Shown: positions 8,617-17,607, numbered from the stretch's first letter. The stretch: DNA of 64,000 bases from Rugamonas fusca (GCF_014042365.1 NZ_JACEZS010000005.1:62001-126000); one strand, 5' to 3'. Translations and numbers: made by a program. The notes: generated by a model from the letters alone, not told the origin.

Positions 8617-9441
8617 GTGAATTTCATCAATAAATTATCCGCCGCCTGGACGGCCAACGACTCCCTGCTGTGCGTGGGCCTCGATCCCGACATGGCCAAG
8701 CTGCCGGCCCGGTTCCAGGCCGCGCCGGACGGCATCTACCAGTTCTGCCGCGAGATCATCGATGCCACCGCCGACCTGGCCTGCTCGTTCAAGCCGCAGA
8801 TCGCCTATTTCGCGGCGCTGGGCGCCGAGCAGCAACTGGAACAGATCTGTGCCTACGTGCGCGCCAACTATCCGCACATCCCGCTGATCCTGGACGCCAA
8901 GCGCGGCGACATCGGCGCCACCGCGCGCCAGTACGCGCGCGAGGCGTTCGACCGCTACGGCGCCGATGCCGTCACCGTCAATCCCTACATGGGTTCGGAC
9001 TCGGTCGAGCCCTACATGGAGTGGAGCGAGCGCGGCGTCATCATCCTGTGCCGCACCTCCAATCCGGGCGGCTCGGACCTGCAATTCCTGAACGTGGATG
9101 GCAAGCCGCTGTACCAGCACGTGGCGCGCCTGGTGGCCGAGAAGTGGAACAGCAACGGCCAGTGCGCGCTGGTGGTGGGCGCCACCTTCCCGGAGGAACT
9201 GGCGCAGGTGCGCGCCATCGTCGGCGACATGCCGCTGCTGGTGCCGGGCATCGGCGCCCAGGGCGGCGACATCGCGGCCACCGTGCGTTCGGGCCGTACC
9301 GCCAGCGGCCACGGCATGATGATCAATTCCTCGCGCGCCATCCTCTACGCGCCGCAGCAGGCCGGCGAGGACTTCGCCGCCGCCGCCCGCCGCGTGGCGC
9401 TGGACACGCGCGACGCCATCAACCAGTACCGCGCCGGTTAA
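8617..9441 (+). CDS. pyrF: Orotidine 5'-phosphate decarboxylase (type 2)
   Basis: Decarboxylates OMP to UMP, the last step of de novo pyrimidine synthesis, in the cytoplasm. The 274-residue protein has the active-site motif [16 protein letters not shown] with the Lys/Asp pair, the LCVGLDPD start of the barrel, and the phosphate-binding end [10 protein letters not shown]. The size and the A-K-R-G-D-I motif place it in the longer type 2 (actinobacterial/beta-proteobacterial) group. I choose the GTG at 8617: AAAGGGG (8604-8610) is 6 bases upstream, and the frame before it encodes an unlikely leader. Monocistronic; divergent from the SDR gene. Confidence 0.95.
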   Translation: MNFINKLSAAWTANDSLLCVGLDPDMAKLPARFQAAPDGIYQFCREIIDATADLACSFKPQIAYFAALGAEQQLEQICAYVRANYPHIPLILDAKRGDIGATARQYAREAFDRYGADAVTVNPYMGSDSVEPYMEWSERGVIILCRTSNPGGSDLQFLNVDGKPLYQHVARLVAEKWNSNGQCALVVGATFPEELAQVRAIVGDMPLLVPGIGAQGGDIAATVRSGRTASGHGMMINSSRAILYAPQQAGEDFAAAARRVALDTRDAINQYRAG

Positions 9442-9549
9442 GTGTCAACCTCGAAGCGGGCCCGTGCGCAAGCACTGGCCGCTTGGTGTGCCACCGCCGG
9501 CGGCCGGCGCGCACACTGCGCGTGCCGTGCCGCCGCTGCCGGCGCGGCG

Positions 9550-10995
9550 TCAGTAACGCGCCGGCGCCACCATCTCCGCATAGTCGTACAACTCACCCAG
9601 GATGTGTTCGCCGCGCTCATCGGCCGTCTCCTGCAGCTGGTCGATCTCGGTAAACAGCTGATCGACCGTGCGCGCACCGGCCTCGCCATCGAACAGGCGG
9701 GCCGCCCGGTGCTGTTCCCAGTGTTCCATCTCCGCCGCCGACAGCGTGTCGGGGAAGTTGCGGGCGCGGTAGCGGAACAGCAGTTCGGCCAGCCGCGCGT
9801 CATCGAACACGGGTGACAGCGTGGCCAGCTTGGCCGGGCTTTCCTTGCGCAGCGATTCGAGCAGGCGGCGGTCGCCCGTGCCCACGAAGCCGTTGTACAA
9901 GTCCTCGTCCACGTCCAGCGCCGGCGCGCCGGGCCGGTGGAACACGGCGGCCCAGGTGGCCGCCATGTCCGGCGCGGCCGCCGCCAGCGCCGCATTGGCG
10001 CGGCACTGTTCCACGTCGATGCCCCAGCGCGCGGCCATGGCCGGCGACAGCGTCTTCAGGTTGGACACCAGCATCGGCGATTTGTTCAGGTGGATGCTCT
10101 TGATGGGCAGGCGCGTCATGCCTTCGGGCAGCGCGTCGGCCCTGCTGAACAGGCGCAGCCGTATCGTGTCCGCGTCCAGCGTGGCCAGCTCGCGCGGGTC
10201 GTAGCTGCAATCCCACACCAGCACTTCATTCTTGTTGGTCGGATGCACGCCCAGCGGCCACACGATGCCCAGGCAGCCGCGCTCGGCCGGGAACATGCCC
10301 GACACGTGCAGGAACGGTGCGCGCAGCGCGGGCGCCAAATGCATGCCGATCTCGTCGGCCACGCGGTCCTTCTTGTGCAGCGCGAAGCAGAAATCGAACA
10401 GCTTGGGCTGCTTTTGCCGGATCAGGCGGGCCAGCGCGATCGTGGCGCGCACGTCCGACAGCGCGTCGTGCGCGGCTTCATGCAGCAGGCCATTGGCGGC
10501 GGCCAGGTGTTCCAGGCGGAAGCTCGGTTTGCCATCTTCGCGCAGCGGCCACTCGATGCCTTCCGGGCGCAGCGCATAGGTCATGCGCACCACGTCCAGC
10601 AAATCCCAGCGGCCGCACTGGTGCTGCCACTCGCGCGCGTAGGGGTCGATCAGGTTGCGCCAGAACAGGAAGCGGGTGACCTCGTCGTCGAAGCGGATGG
10701 TGTTGTAGCCCACGCCCACCGTGCCCGGCTTGGAAAACGCCTGTTCGATGGTGGCGGCGAACTGGTGCTCCGGCACGCCCCATTCCAGGCATTGCTGCGG
10801 CGTGATGCCGGTGATCAGGCATGCTTGCGGGTCGGGCAGGAAATCGTTGGCCGGCTTGCAGTACAGCATGATCGGCTCGCCGATCTCGTTCAGGTCGGCG
10901 TCGGTGCGGATGGCGGCGAACTGGGCGGGGCGGTCGCGGCGCGCTTGCGCGCCGAAGGTTTCATAGTCGTGCCAAAGGAAGGTATGGGAGGTCAT
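9550..10995 (-). CDS. sbcB: Exodeoxyribonuclease I
   Basis: A 481-residue 3'-to-5' single-strand DNA exonuclease acting in mismatch repair and recombination. The DEDD nuclease core is clear: Exo I WHDYETFG (D and E), Exo II YNTIRFDDEVTRF, and Exo III HDALSDVRATIALA. The middle SH3-like and C-terminal helical domains are present and total length equals the E. coli enzyme. ATG 10995 gives the family-typical N-terminus (TFLWHDYETFG), though no good ribosome-binding site is seen before it. Alone on this strand; convergent with pyrF across about 110 bp. Confidence 0.95.
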   Translation of the reverse strand: MTSHTFLWHDYETFGAQARRDRPAQFAAIRTDADLNEIGEPIMLYCKPANDFLPDPQACLITGITPQQCLEWGVPEHQFAATIEQAFSKPGTVGVGYNTIRFDDEVTRFLFWRNLIDPYAREWQHQCGRWDLLDVVRMTYALRPEGIEWPLREDGKPSFRLEHLAAANGLLHEAAHDALSDVRATIALARLIRQKQPKLFDFCFALHKKDRVADEIGMHLAPALRAPFLHVSGMFPAERGCLGIVWPLGVHPTNKNEVLVWDCSYDPRELATLDADTIRLRLFSRADALPEGMTRLPIKSIHLNKSPMLVSNLKTLSPAMAARWGIDVEQCRANAALAAAAPDMAATWAAVFHRPGAPALDVDEDLYNGFVGTGDRRLLESLRKESPAKLATLSPVFDDARLAELLFRYRARNFPDTLSAAEMEHWEQHRAARLFDGEAGARTVDQLFTEIDQLQETADERGEHILGELYDYAEMVAPARY

Positions 10996-11178
10996 GGAAT
11001 TGTCGAAAATACTGCAGTTTTCTGGCCGCGGGCCGATAGTATAAGGTGAGAGGTCGGACTACGCCGGCGGCCAGCCCAGCAGCGCCGCGCGCCCCCGGTC
11101 CGCTCCCGCGCCGGCGGCATGGCCGCTGGCCGCGCGCTGAGCAAGTCTGTCCAGTATGCTGGGGCAAGGAGCGCCATC

Positions 11179-11892
11179 ATGTCAAATCACGTTTCCGTCA
11201 ACGCCACCGTGGCGGCGCCGACCGCGCCCGCGGGCGTGGCGGCCAGCCAGCAGACGGCCGGGGCCGGACCGGCGCCGGCCGCGCAGGCCAAGCTGCAGCT
11301 GAACGCTTCCATCGTGCAGGCGTCGCTGACGGTGTCGATCGGCGCCCAGGACGATCCGCTGGCCTTGCTGCTCAAGTCGGCGCTGACCGGCATCAACGAA
11401 GCGCTGCGCGGCCAGTTCGGTGACAACGCGATCCAGAACGCCATGGCGCAGGACAATACGCCGGAAGGCACGGCGGGGCGTATCGTGTCGCTGTCCACCG
11501 CGTTCTATGGCGCCTACCAGAAGCAGCATGCGGGCGAAGACCCGCAGCAGATGTTGAGCAATTTCATGGCCACCATCAAGGGCGGCATGGAGCAGGGCTT
11601 CAAGGAGGCGCGCGACATTCTCACTGGCCTGAACGTGCTGAACGGGGATATCGCCAGCAACGTCGACAAGACCTACGAACTGGTGCAAAAGGGGTACGCG
11701 GACTTCGAGGCGGCCCAGCGCAAGGCGGCCAGCGCCGCATCATCGGCCACGCCCGCGCCAGCCACGTCCGACTCCGCCACGCCAGCGACGCCGGCGCCAG
11801 CCACGCGGGCGACGGTGGCGGTCACGCCAACGGCGTCCGTGTCGGCGCAGGCCTCGGTGGTGGCCGCGCAGGCGGCCGGCGCCAACACGTGA
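11179..11892 (+). CDS. DUF5610 domain-containing protein
   Basis: A 237-residue protein. Residues about 50-190 carry the DUF5610 pattern: INEALRGQFGDNAIQNA, then TAGRIVSLSTAFYGAYQ and GGMEQGFKEARDILTGLNVL followed by GDIASNVDKTYELVQKG. N- and C-terminal parts are alanine/proline/threonine-rich and look disordered. No signal peptide. The family has no assigned function that I know of; members often sit near flagellar or surface genes, which is not the case here. AAGGA (11166-11170) lies 8 bases before ATG 11179. It ends 4 bp before the end of the convergent GGDEF gene. Confidence 0.7.
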   Translation: MSNHVSVNATVAAPTAPAGVAASQQTAGAGPAPAAQAKLQLNASIVQASLTVSIGAQDDPLALLLKSALTGINEALRGQFGDNAIQNAMAQDNTPEGTAGRIVSLSTAFYGAYQKQHAGEDPQQMLSNFMATIKGGMEQGFKEARDILTGLNVLNGDIASNVDKTYELVQKGYADFEAAQRKAASAASSATPAPATSDSATPATPAPATRATVAVTPTASVSAQASVVAAQAAGANT

Positions 11893-11896
11893 GTCG

Positions 11897-12880
11897 TCAG
11901 GCCGGTTGTTCTTGCAGGGCCACGCGGTTGCGGCCCGCTTCCTTGGCACGGTAGAGGGCGGCGTCGGCGGCCGCGATCAGCGCGTGTTCGTCCTGCTGTG
12001 GCTGCAGGCTGGCCACGCCCAGCGAGGCCGTGATGTGGGGCAGGGGCAGGCGCATGTCGCCGAACACGACGGCTTGCCGCATCCGTTCGCACAGCCGCTC
12101 GGCCACGGCCGCCGCGACCTTGTCGCTGGTGTCGGGCAGCAGCACCATCATTTCCTCGCCGCCGTAGCGCACCGCGCAATCGGTGGGACGCAGCGCGCCG
12201 CTCAGCACCTGGGCCGCCGTGCGCAGCGCCTGGTCGCCGGCCAGGTGGCCGTGGCTGTCGTTGAATTTCTTGAAGTGGTCGAGGTCGATCATGATCAGCG
12301 CCAGTGGCGTGCCGGCGCCGTGCGCCGTGGCCACCATGGTGGGCAGCACGTCGTTGAGCCAGGCCCGGTTGTACAGGCCCGTGAGGCCGTCGATCATGGA
12401 CAGCTGGCGGTAGAATTCACCGAGCTTCTGGCGCCGGCGCAACTGGGCGTTGGCGGCGCGGATGCGGAACGACAGCAGGCGCAGCAGGTTGCGCGCCAGC
12501 GCGTTCGATTCGTCGATCAACTGCCATACGAGGTCGGCCTCGATCACCAGCAGGTCGCTTTGCTCGAGCGCCGTGATCGACGCCAGGTTGGCTTCCTCGT
12601 CCAGCACCGATTGTTCGCCCACGCTCTCGCCCGGCAGCACCTTGCTGATGGTGCCGTCGGCCATGCCGGTGCGGGTGTCGGCCGCCACCGCCAGCGCGCC
12701 GCGCAGCACGATGTAGAGCCTGGCCTGGCGGCCATGCGCCACGGGCTGGCCCGTTTCCACCCGCATGACGGCGCAGCCGGCCAGGCGCCCGGCGATGGCG
12801 GGCGCGTCATCGGAGCCGCGAAACAGTTGCAGTTCGCTGAGCTGGTGGCCGGACGCGCCAAAGGTGCTGATGTGTTTCAC
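11897..12880 (-). CDS. Diguanylate cyclase with N-terminal cyclic-nucleotide-binding-like domain
   Basis: A 327-residue soluble protein. Residues about 30-125 look like a Crp-type cNMP-binding domain (YIVLRGALAV, LPGESVGEQSVLDEE). A helical linker leads to a GGDEF domain from about 160: DGLTGLYNRAWL, IMIDLDHFKKFNDSHGH, active-site GGEEM at 240-244 and the RPTD inhibitory site (231-234) exactly five residues before it. It should make c-di-GMP from two GTP, with product feedback. The regulatory domain suggests control by a small ligand; whether it binds cAMP is unknown. No membrane segment, no EAL domain. Its target is not visible nearby. Confidence 0.88.
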   Translation of the reverse strand: MKHISTFGASGHQLSELQLFRGSDDAPAIAGRLAGCAVMRVETGQPVAHGRQARLYIVLRGALAVAADTRTGMADGTISKVLPGESVGEQSVLDEEANLASITALEQSDLLVIEADLVWQLIDESNALARNLLRLLSFRIRAANAQLRRRQKLGEFYRQLSMIDGLTGLYNRAWLNDVLPTMVATAHGAGTPLALIMIDLDHFKKFNDSHGHLAGDQALRTAAQVLSGALRPTDCAVRYGGEEMMVLLPDTSDKVAAAVAERLCERMRQAVVFGDMRLPLPHITASLGVASLQPQQDEHALIAAADAALYRAKEAGRNRVALQEQPA

Positions 12881-13019
12881 GATCGTCTTTCAGGGGTACG
12901 CGGCTGCCAACATGCAAGCCTGGGCATTATCATAGCGCAAACAATGTTGCCATGGCCTTTTGACCGCGGTGGCGGCCCGTGTTTCAATAGCGCCATTCTT
13001 CGCTACCGGGATAAATCGG

Positions 13020-13799
13020 ATGAGCTACATCGACGCCATCGGCCAACAGCATGCGGCCGCGCCGCAGGCCCGCATCGTCTCGCTGGTGCCCTCCATCACG
13101 GAACTGTTGTGTGATCTGGGCCTGGCTGGCCAGATCGTGGGCCGCACCGGCTTTTGCATTCATCCGGCCGAGGTGGTGCAAGCCATCCCCAAGGTCGGCG
13201 GCACCAAGGATGTCAACCTGGACAAGATCCGCCAGCTGGCGCCCACCCACCTGGTGGTCAATATCGACGAGAACGAAAAGCCCATGGTGGACGCGCTGGC
13301 CGAGTTCGTGCCCCACATCGTCGTCACCCATCCCAACAAGCCCTACGACAACGTGGCGCTGGCGCGCCTGATGGGCGGCGTGTTCTGCGCGCAAGACAAG
13401 GCGCAAGCGTGGTGCGCGGCGTTCGAACAGGAATATGCGGCGCTGCAGGCGGCGCCCAAGACGGGGCCACAAACCATGTTGTACTGCATCTGGCAAGACC
13501 CGTGGATGAGTGTGTCGCGCGATACCTACATCGCCAACATGCTGGCCGAGATAGGCTGGCAGGTGCCGGACCTGGGCGAGGTGCGCTATCCGCGCTTCGC
13601 GTGGACGCCGGAACTGCTGGCCGCCATCGATGGCGTGCTGCTGTCGAGCGAGCCGTACCGTTTCACGGAAGCCCATTGCGACGCGCTGGAACGCCAGATC
13701 GGCAAGCCGGTGCTGCTGGTCGATGGGGAAATGATGTCGTGGTATGGCAGCCGGTCGCTGCAGGGATTGCGCTACTTGCGCCAGCTGGCGCAGCGCTGA
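13020..13799 (+). CDS. Cobalamin-binding (helical-backbone metal receptor) protein, BtuF-like, no signal peptide
   Basis: A 259-residue member of the class III periplasmic-binding superfamily: RIVSLVPSITELLCDLGL is the BtuF start, GRTGFCIHPAEV and KVGGTKDVNLDKIRQLAP follow, and DPWMSVSRDTYIANMLAEIG the second lobe. Such proteins bind cobalamin or a related metal complex. Unlike E. coli BtuF there is no signal peptide in either this start or the longer frame, so it appears cytoplasmic; this signal-less form is common in Burkholderiales and its role is not clear. No BtuCD transporter is adjacent. GGGA lies before ATG 13020. Confidence 0.8.
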   Translation: MSYIDAIGQQHAAAPQARIVSLVPSITELLCDLGLAGQIVGRTGFCIHPAEVVQAIPKVGGTKDVNLDKIRQLAPTHLVVNIDENEKPMVDALAEFVPHIVVTHPNKPYDNVALARLMGGVFCAQDKAQAWCAAFEQEYAALQAAPKTGPQTMLYCIWQDPWMSVSRDTYIANMLAEIGWQVPDLGEVRYPRFAWTPELLAAIDGVLLSSEPYRFTEAHCDALERQIGKPVLLVDGEMMSWYGSRSLQGLRYLRQLAQR

Positions 13800-13844
13800 C
13801 GGCGCGCCGCACGCCACATGCGGCGGCGGGCCGTCCAGGCTGGA

Positions 13845-14204
13845 TCAATCAGCCGCTTCGATGGCGCCGTCCGGGACGGTGGCGCGCAGTTTGCTGTCAT
13901 TCAGGCGGCCCAGGGCGCTGTCGATGGCGCGCTTGAGCTTGTCGGCGGAGCCGCTGATGGCCTGGTGCAGCGTGGCCGCATGGTCGCTCACGGCGATCGG
14001 CTGGTAGCCGGTCACGCGCGCTTCCATCAGGCAGCGGTTGTCGCCGTCGGCGGATTTCTGGCTGTTGTTGTCGCTGAGGTGGACTTCGACCCGGCTGATA
14101 TGCTCGCCAAACCGGTTGAGGGCGGCGCTGACGACAGATTGCACATGTTCGTCCAGCCCTGCATGACGTTCGATGGTTTTATCGGTGTTGATATTGATCT
14201 GCAT
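13845..14204 (-). CDS. HPF/RaiA family ribosome-associated protein
   Basis: A 119-residue protein with the small ribosome-hibernation-factor fold: MQININTDKTIERHAGLDEHVQSVVSAALNRF followed by ISRVEVHLSDNNS and the basic helix SADKLKRAIDSALGRL. Family members bind 30S subunits and stabilise inactive ribosomes; this lineage (with HLSDNN) is a divergent branch often called simply HPF/RaiA family, so the exact effect is unproven. GGGAG lies 7 bases before ATG 14204. A longer in-frame start at 14285 lacks a ribosome-binding site. Confidence 0.75.
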   Translation of the reverse strand: MQININTDKTIERHAGLDEHVQSVVSAALNRFGEHISRVEVHLSDNNSQKSADGDNRCLMEARVTGYQPIAVSDHAATLHQAISGSADKLKRAIDSALGRLNDSKLRATVPDGAIEAAD

Positions 14205-14380
14205 ATGCTTACTCCCGGTTATACAAGAAGGCAGGGTCAAAGCATCCGCTTCGAGGCCGGCACCGATGGCGCGGCCGGTGTGCACCCAAACCTGGTGGCC
14301 TCATCGCCTTGCACACGGTTTTATCTTACTCCTTTTCAGCCACCGCGAAAGCCACTTCAGATCATGGCCCTACGACGTGC

Positions 14381-14405
14381 TCAGGTATTGATCTCAGGTA
14401 TTGAT
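14381..14405. repeat. Tandem 12-bp duplication at the end of the DUF1345 gene
   Basis: TCAGGTATTGAT occurs at 14381-14392 and again at 14394-14405. The second copy carries the DUF1345 stop codon; the first lies just beyond it and would provide the same stop sequence again. Looks like a recent small slippage event. Confidence 0.8.
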
Positions 14406-15059
14406 GATGCCTGCTGCAATATTGATCGACAGCCCCAAGATGACCAGGTTGAAGAAGAAGCTGAGCACGGACTGGCCCAGCACCAGCTTGCGCATCAGCG
14501 GCGCGCGCACCGTCACGTCCGACGTTTGCGCGGCCACCGCGATGGTGAACGAGAAGTACAGGAAGTCCCAGTAATCGGGCTGCTGTTCGCCGTCCGGGAA
14601 GGCCAGCGGCGCCGCGCCGCCGGGCGCCGTGTAGTACAGGTGGGCGTAGTGGAAGGTGAACAGGGCGCCCACCAGGAACCACGAGCCGAGCAGGGTGAGC
14701 ACGGCCAGGCCGTAGTGCCAGGCCCGCTCGTCGGCGGCCACCTCCTTCAAGGTCGACAGTTGCGACCCGATGGCCGCCAGGCTGGCCAGCGCGGCCACGC
14801 ACAAGGTGGACAGGATCACGGGCGAGCGCTCGTCCTGGCGCGCCGCGATGCGCTTGACCGTGCGGTGATCGGCCCGCATCATCATCCACGCCATGGTCAC
14901 CAGGTAGCCCCAGGTGCCGGCGTTCCACGCCACCAGCAGGCGCGTGAGCCAGGACCAGGCGCCGGGCAGGAACGGCGCCACCGCCGCACCGAGCGCGATG
15001 GCGCCAACCAGGTGCGGGCGGCTGCGGACGAAGCCGCGCAGCGGCAGTTGGACGCGCAT
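14394..15059 (-). CDS. DUF1345 domain-containing membrane protein
   Basis: A 221-residue protein with five or six hydrophobic segments. The family hallmark YWDFLYFSFTIAVAAQTSDV (a pore-loop-like stretch) precedes RAPLMRKLVLGQSVLSFFFN, which together resemble the last part of a two-TM potassium channel; DUF1345 proteins are proposed channels or carriers but uncharacterised. It begins 19 bp after the stop of the ferredoxin-reductase gene, so the two probably share a transcript. ATG 15059 was chosen since the frame upstream overlaps that gene. Confidence 0.8.
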   Translation of the reverse strand: MRVQLPLRGFVRSRPHLVGAIALGAAVAPFLPGAWSWLTRLLVAWNAGTWGYLVTMAWMMMRADHRTVKRIAARQDERSPVILSTLCVAALASLAAIGSQLSTLKEVAADERAWHYGLAVLTLLGSWFLVGALFTFHYAHLYYTAPGGAAPLAFPDGEQQPDYWDFLYFSFTIAVAAQTSDVTVRAPLMRKLVLGQSVLSFFFNLVILGLSINIAAGIINT

Positions 15060-15078
15060 CGTTAGCGGGCTCGCGCGG

Positions 15079-16107
15079 TCACGGCTGGTTGATGTCGGCT
15101 TCGGTGGTGAAGGCGTCCGCGTAGAACTCGTCGGCCGGCAACTTGCACTGCGCCACGAAGTCCTGGCGGGCCGTATCGACCATGATGGGCGCGCCGCAGG
15201 CATACACCTGGTGGCCCGACAGGTCGGGCAAGTCGGCCATCACGGCCTGGTGGACGAAGCCGGTGCGGCCTTGCCAGTTGTCCTCGGCCAGCGCGTTCGA
15301 TACCACCGGCTCGTACTGGAAGTTGGGCAGGTCCGCGGCCCACTGGCGGCACAGCGCGTCCATGTACAGGTCTTGCGGGCGGCGGCCGCCCCAGTACAGC
15401 GTCATGGGGCGCTGCGAGCCTTGCTGCACCAGGTGTTCAACGATGGCCTTGATGGGCGCGAAGCCCGTGCCCGAGGCCAGCAGCACCATCGGCTTGTCGC
15501 TGTCGTCGCGCACGAAGAAGGTGCCCAGCGGGCCTTCGAAGCGCAGGATGTCGCGTTCCTTGAGCGTGGTGAATACCTGCTCCGTGAACAGGCCGCCCGG
15601 CATGTGGCGGATGTGCAGCGACAGCGGCTGGTCCGCGTCCGGCGCCGTGGCCACGCTGTAGCTGCGGCGCTTGCCGTCGCGCAGCATGAATTCGATATAC
15701 TGGCCGGCGCGGTACTTGAGCTTCTCGTTGGCCGGCAATTGCAGCGTCATCACCACCACGTCCGGCGCCACTTTTTCAATGGTGCTCACGCGCGAGGGCA
15801 TTTTCTTGACCGGGTAGTCGCTGCCGCCCGCCACTTCGCGCGCCTCGATCACCAGGTCGCTGTGGGCGGTGGCGCAGCAGAACAGCGACCAGCCGGCGCT
15901 TTCCTCTTCCGGCGTCAGGGCCTTTTGCTGGTGGGACTTGTGGCTCACGCTGCCCGACACGACCTTGCCCTTGCACGAGCTGCAGGCGCCGTTCTTGCAA
16001 CCGTAGGGAATGCCGACTCCGGCGCGCATGGCGGCCGCCAGGACGGTTTCGTCTTCCTCACAGGTGAATTGATGGCCGCTGGGCTGTACAGTGATTTGAA
16101 ACGTCAT
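15079..16107 (-). CDS. 2Fe-2S ferredoxin/FAD-NAD reductase (CDP-6-deoxy-delta-3,4-glucoseen reductase-like)
   Basis: A 342-residue electron-transfer flavoprotein. N-terminal plant-type 2Fe-2S domain: cysteines C37, C42, C45 in YGCKNGACSSCKGKV and a fourth at LFCCA (77/78). Then the FAD domain (RRSYSVATAP) and the NAD domain (LASGTGFAPIKAIVEHL, and ACGAPIMVD at the end). This order matches AscD/E3-like reductases and the reductase subunits of ring-hydroxylating or phenol oxygenases. In Oxalobacteraceae it is usually an orphan, as here; no oxygenase is nearby. Start ATG 16107 is only 12 bp from the divergent epimerase start. Confidence 0.85.
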   Translation of the reverse strand: MTFQITVQPSGHQFTCEEDETVLAAAMRAGVGIPYGCKNGACSSCKGKVVSGSVSHKSHQQKALTPEEESAGWSLFCCATAHSDLVIEAREVAGGSDYPVKKMPSRVSTIEKVAPDVVVMTLQLPANEKLKYRAGQYIEFMLRDGKRRSYSVATAPDADQPLSLHIRHMPGGLFTEQVFTTLKERDILRFEGPLGTFFVRDDSDKPMVLLASGTGFAPIKAIVEHLVQQGSQRPMTLYWGGRRPQDLYMDALCRQWAADLPNFQYEPVVSNALAEDNWQGRTGFVHQAVMADLPDLSGHQVYACGAPIMVDTARQDFVAQCKLPADEFYADAFTTEADINQP

Positions 16108-16119
16108 ACAATCTTTCTT

Positions 16120-17031
16120 ATGAAAAAAACCGTTATTCGAAAATTCCACCGGCCGCGCCTGCTGATCATTGGCTGCGGCGATGTGGGCATGCGCTTGCTG
16201 CCCTTGTTGCGGACGCAGTTCCGCGTGTTCGCCGTCACCAGCCAGCCGGCCCGCTGCGCCGAACTGCGCGCGCTGGGCGCCGTGCCCGTGGTGGCCGACC
16301 TGGACCAGCCGGCTACGCTGCGCCGCCTGCGCGGCCTGGCGCAGTACGTGGTGCACCTGGCGCCGCCCCAGTCCGACGGGCCGCGCGATGTGCGCACCCG
16401 CCATGTGACCGCCATTCTACCTGAGCGTGGGCGGCTGGTTTATGTCAGTACCAGTGGTGTGTACGGCGATTGTGGCGGCGCGTTGATCGATGAGAGCCGG
16501 CCGGTGGCGCCCCGTAACGGCCGCGCGCAGCGCCGGGTCGACGCGGAACAGGTGCTGCGGGCCTGGGCCGTGCGCCGCGATGCCGTGCTGTCCATCCTGC
16601 GCGTGCCCGGCATCTATGCGGGCGACCGGCTGCCGCTCAAGCGGCTGCGCGAAGGCACGCCCGCGCTGGTCGAGGCCGACGATGTGTACACCAACCATAT
16701 CCACGCCGACGACCTGGCCCGCATCGTGGCGCGCGCGCTGCTGCGGGGGCAGGCCAACCGGGTTTACCACGCGGTCGACGACAGTGAGATGAAGATGGGC
16801 CAGTACTTCGACGTGGTGGCCGATGCCCATGGCCTGGCGCGCGCGCCGCGCCTGCCGCGGGCGGAGCTGGAGCGGGTGGTGACGCCGACGCTGCTGTCGT
16901 TCATGTCCGAATCGCGGCGCATGCGCAACACGCGCTTGAAGCAGGAGCTGGGCGTGCGCTTGCGCTACCCGACGGTGGCCGATGCGCTGGGCGGCGGCGG
17001 TTGCGGTTGCCAGTGTGGCTGCGCCGCTTGA
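16120..17031 (+). CDS. NAD-dependent epimerase/dehydratase family protein (YeeZ-like SDR)
   Basis: A 303-residue extended-SDR protein: dinucleotide fold LLIIGCGDVGMRLL, the strand VYVSTSGVYGD, and the sugar-epimerase-like IHADDLARIVARALL. The Tyr-x-x-x-Lys pair is replaced by the sequence around GVYGD and is incomplete, which is usual in YeeZ-like proteins, so catalytic activity is uncertain. An odd feature is the cysteine/glycine tail GCGCQCGCAA (five cysteines when counted with the preceding one), which could bind a metal or be nonfunctional. The gene starts 12 bp from the divergent reductase gene. Confidence 0.75.
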   Translation: MKKTVIRKFHRPRLLIIGCGDVGMRLLPLLRTQFRVFAVTSQPARCAELRALGAVPVVADLDQPATLRRLRGLAQYVVHLAPPQSDGPRDVRTRHVTAILPERGRLVYVSTSGVYGDCGGALIDESRPVAPRNGRAQRRVDAEQVLRAWAVRRDAVLSILRVPGIYAGDRLPLKRLREGTPALVEADDVYTNHIHADDLARIVARALLRGQANRVYHAVDDSEMKMGQYFDVVADAHGLARAPRLPRAELERVVTPTLLSFMSESRRMRNTRLKQELGVRLRYPTVADALGGGGCGCQCGCAA

Positions 17032-17074
17032 GCAGTAGCCCCGGTTCCGCACCGGGCGGAGCCGCCCGGATGGC

Positions 17075-17356
17075 TCAGCGTTTTTTCTGCACGCGCTGCT
17101 GGTGCAGGCGCTGCTGTTGTTTTTGCTGCGTCTGCTGCTTGTTGCGTCGCGCGTCGTACAGGGCGATGGCTTCCTGCTTGGCCTGGGCGAAGGTGCGCAG
17201 TTCGGGCAGGTCGTCGTGGGTGACGAAATGATCGGCGGCCTGGGCCTCCATCACCAGCTTGATGGCGGCCTCGTCGGCCATGTCGTACAGCTCGGTGAGC
17301 AGGGTGGTTACTTCATCGAGGAATTCTTCGTAGGTCATGGCGGTCTGCGCTTGCAT
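17075..17356 (-). CDS. Small hypothetical protein with Gln-rich basic tail
   Basis: A 93-residue protein I do not recognise. The first 65 residues are acidic and helical (YEEFLDEVTTLLTELYDMADEAAIKLVMEAQ); the last 25 are glutamine- and arginine/lysine-rich, likely a nucleic-acid-contacting or disordered tail. Either ATG 17356 or ATG 17338 could start it; neither has a good ribosome-binding site. Codon bias and position at the end of the epimerase gene, convergent, support a real gene. I give no function. Confidence 0.6.
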   Translation of the reverse strand: MQAQTAMTYEEFLDEVTTLLTELYDMADEAAIKLVMEAQAADHFVTHDDLPELRTFAQAKQEAIALYDARRNKQQTQQKQQQRLHQQRVQKKR

Positions 17357-17471
17357 CTGTTGCGTTCATGGACGGGTGGGGTCGTCATTCTAGCGCAACA
17401 CCGCCGGCGGGTCGCCGCCACGCTGCAAGTTATGTGTAAGCTTGGTCCGACACACTTGTAAGACGAGTTGC

Positions 17472-17485
17472 ATGATGTACATCAA
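17472..17485. promoter_or_regulatory. FNR/Anr-like box (9 of 10 consensus bases)
   Basis: ATGAT-GTAC-ATCAA matches the TTGAT-N4-ATCAA consensus at 9 of 10 positions; the middle 12 bp (17473-17484) are a perfect palindrome. It lies 122 bp before the small gene at 17608, and could mediate oxygen-responsive control by an FNR/Anr/FixK-type protein. Confidence 0.4.
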
Positions 17486-17607
17486 TCAGGCGGCTCTATG
17501 ATACGATATGGTGAGCAAAATCGTCGTGGCGGCTGCGGAAATCGCTTAGCTGGCCGTTAACGACCATATCGCCGGCGCAAGATGGCGACGACTTGATGGA
17601 GGGCGAC

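Noticed and set aside
14914..16119. Long open frame continuous with the epimerase gene, giving a 705-residue frame up to 17031
   Set aside because: It is antisense to the ferredoxin-reductase and DUF1345 genes; the real protein starts at 16120 where the dinucleotide fold begins.
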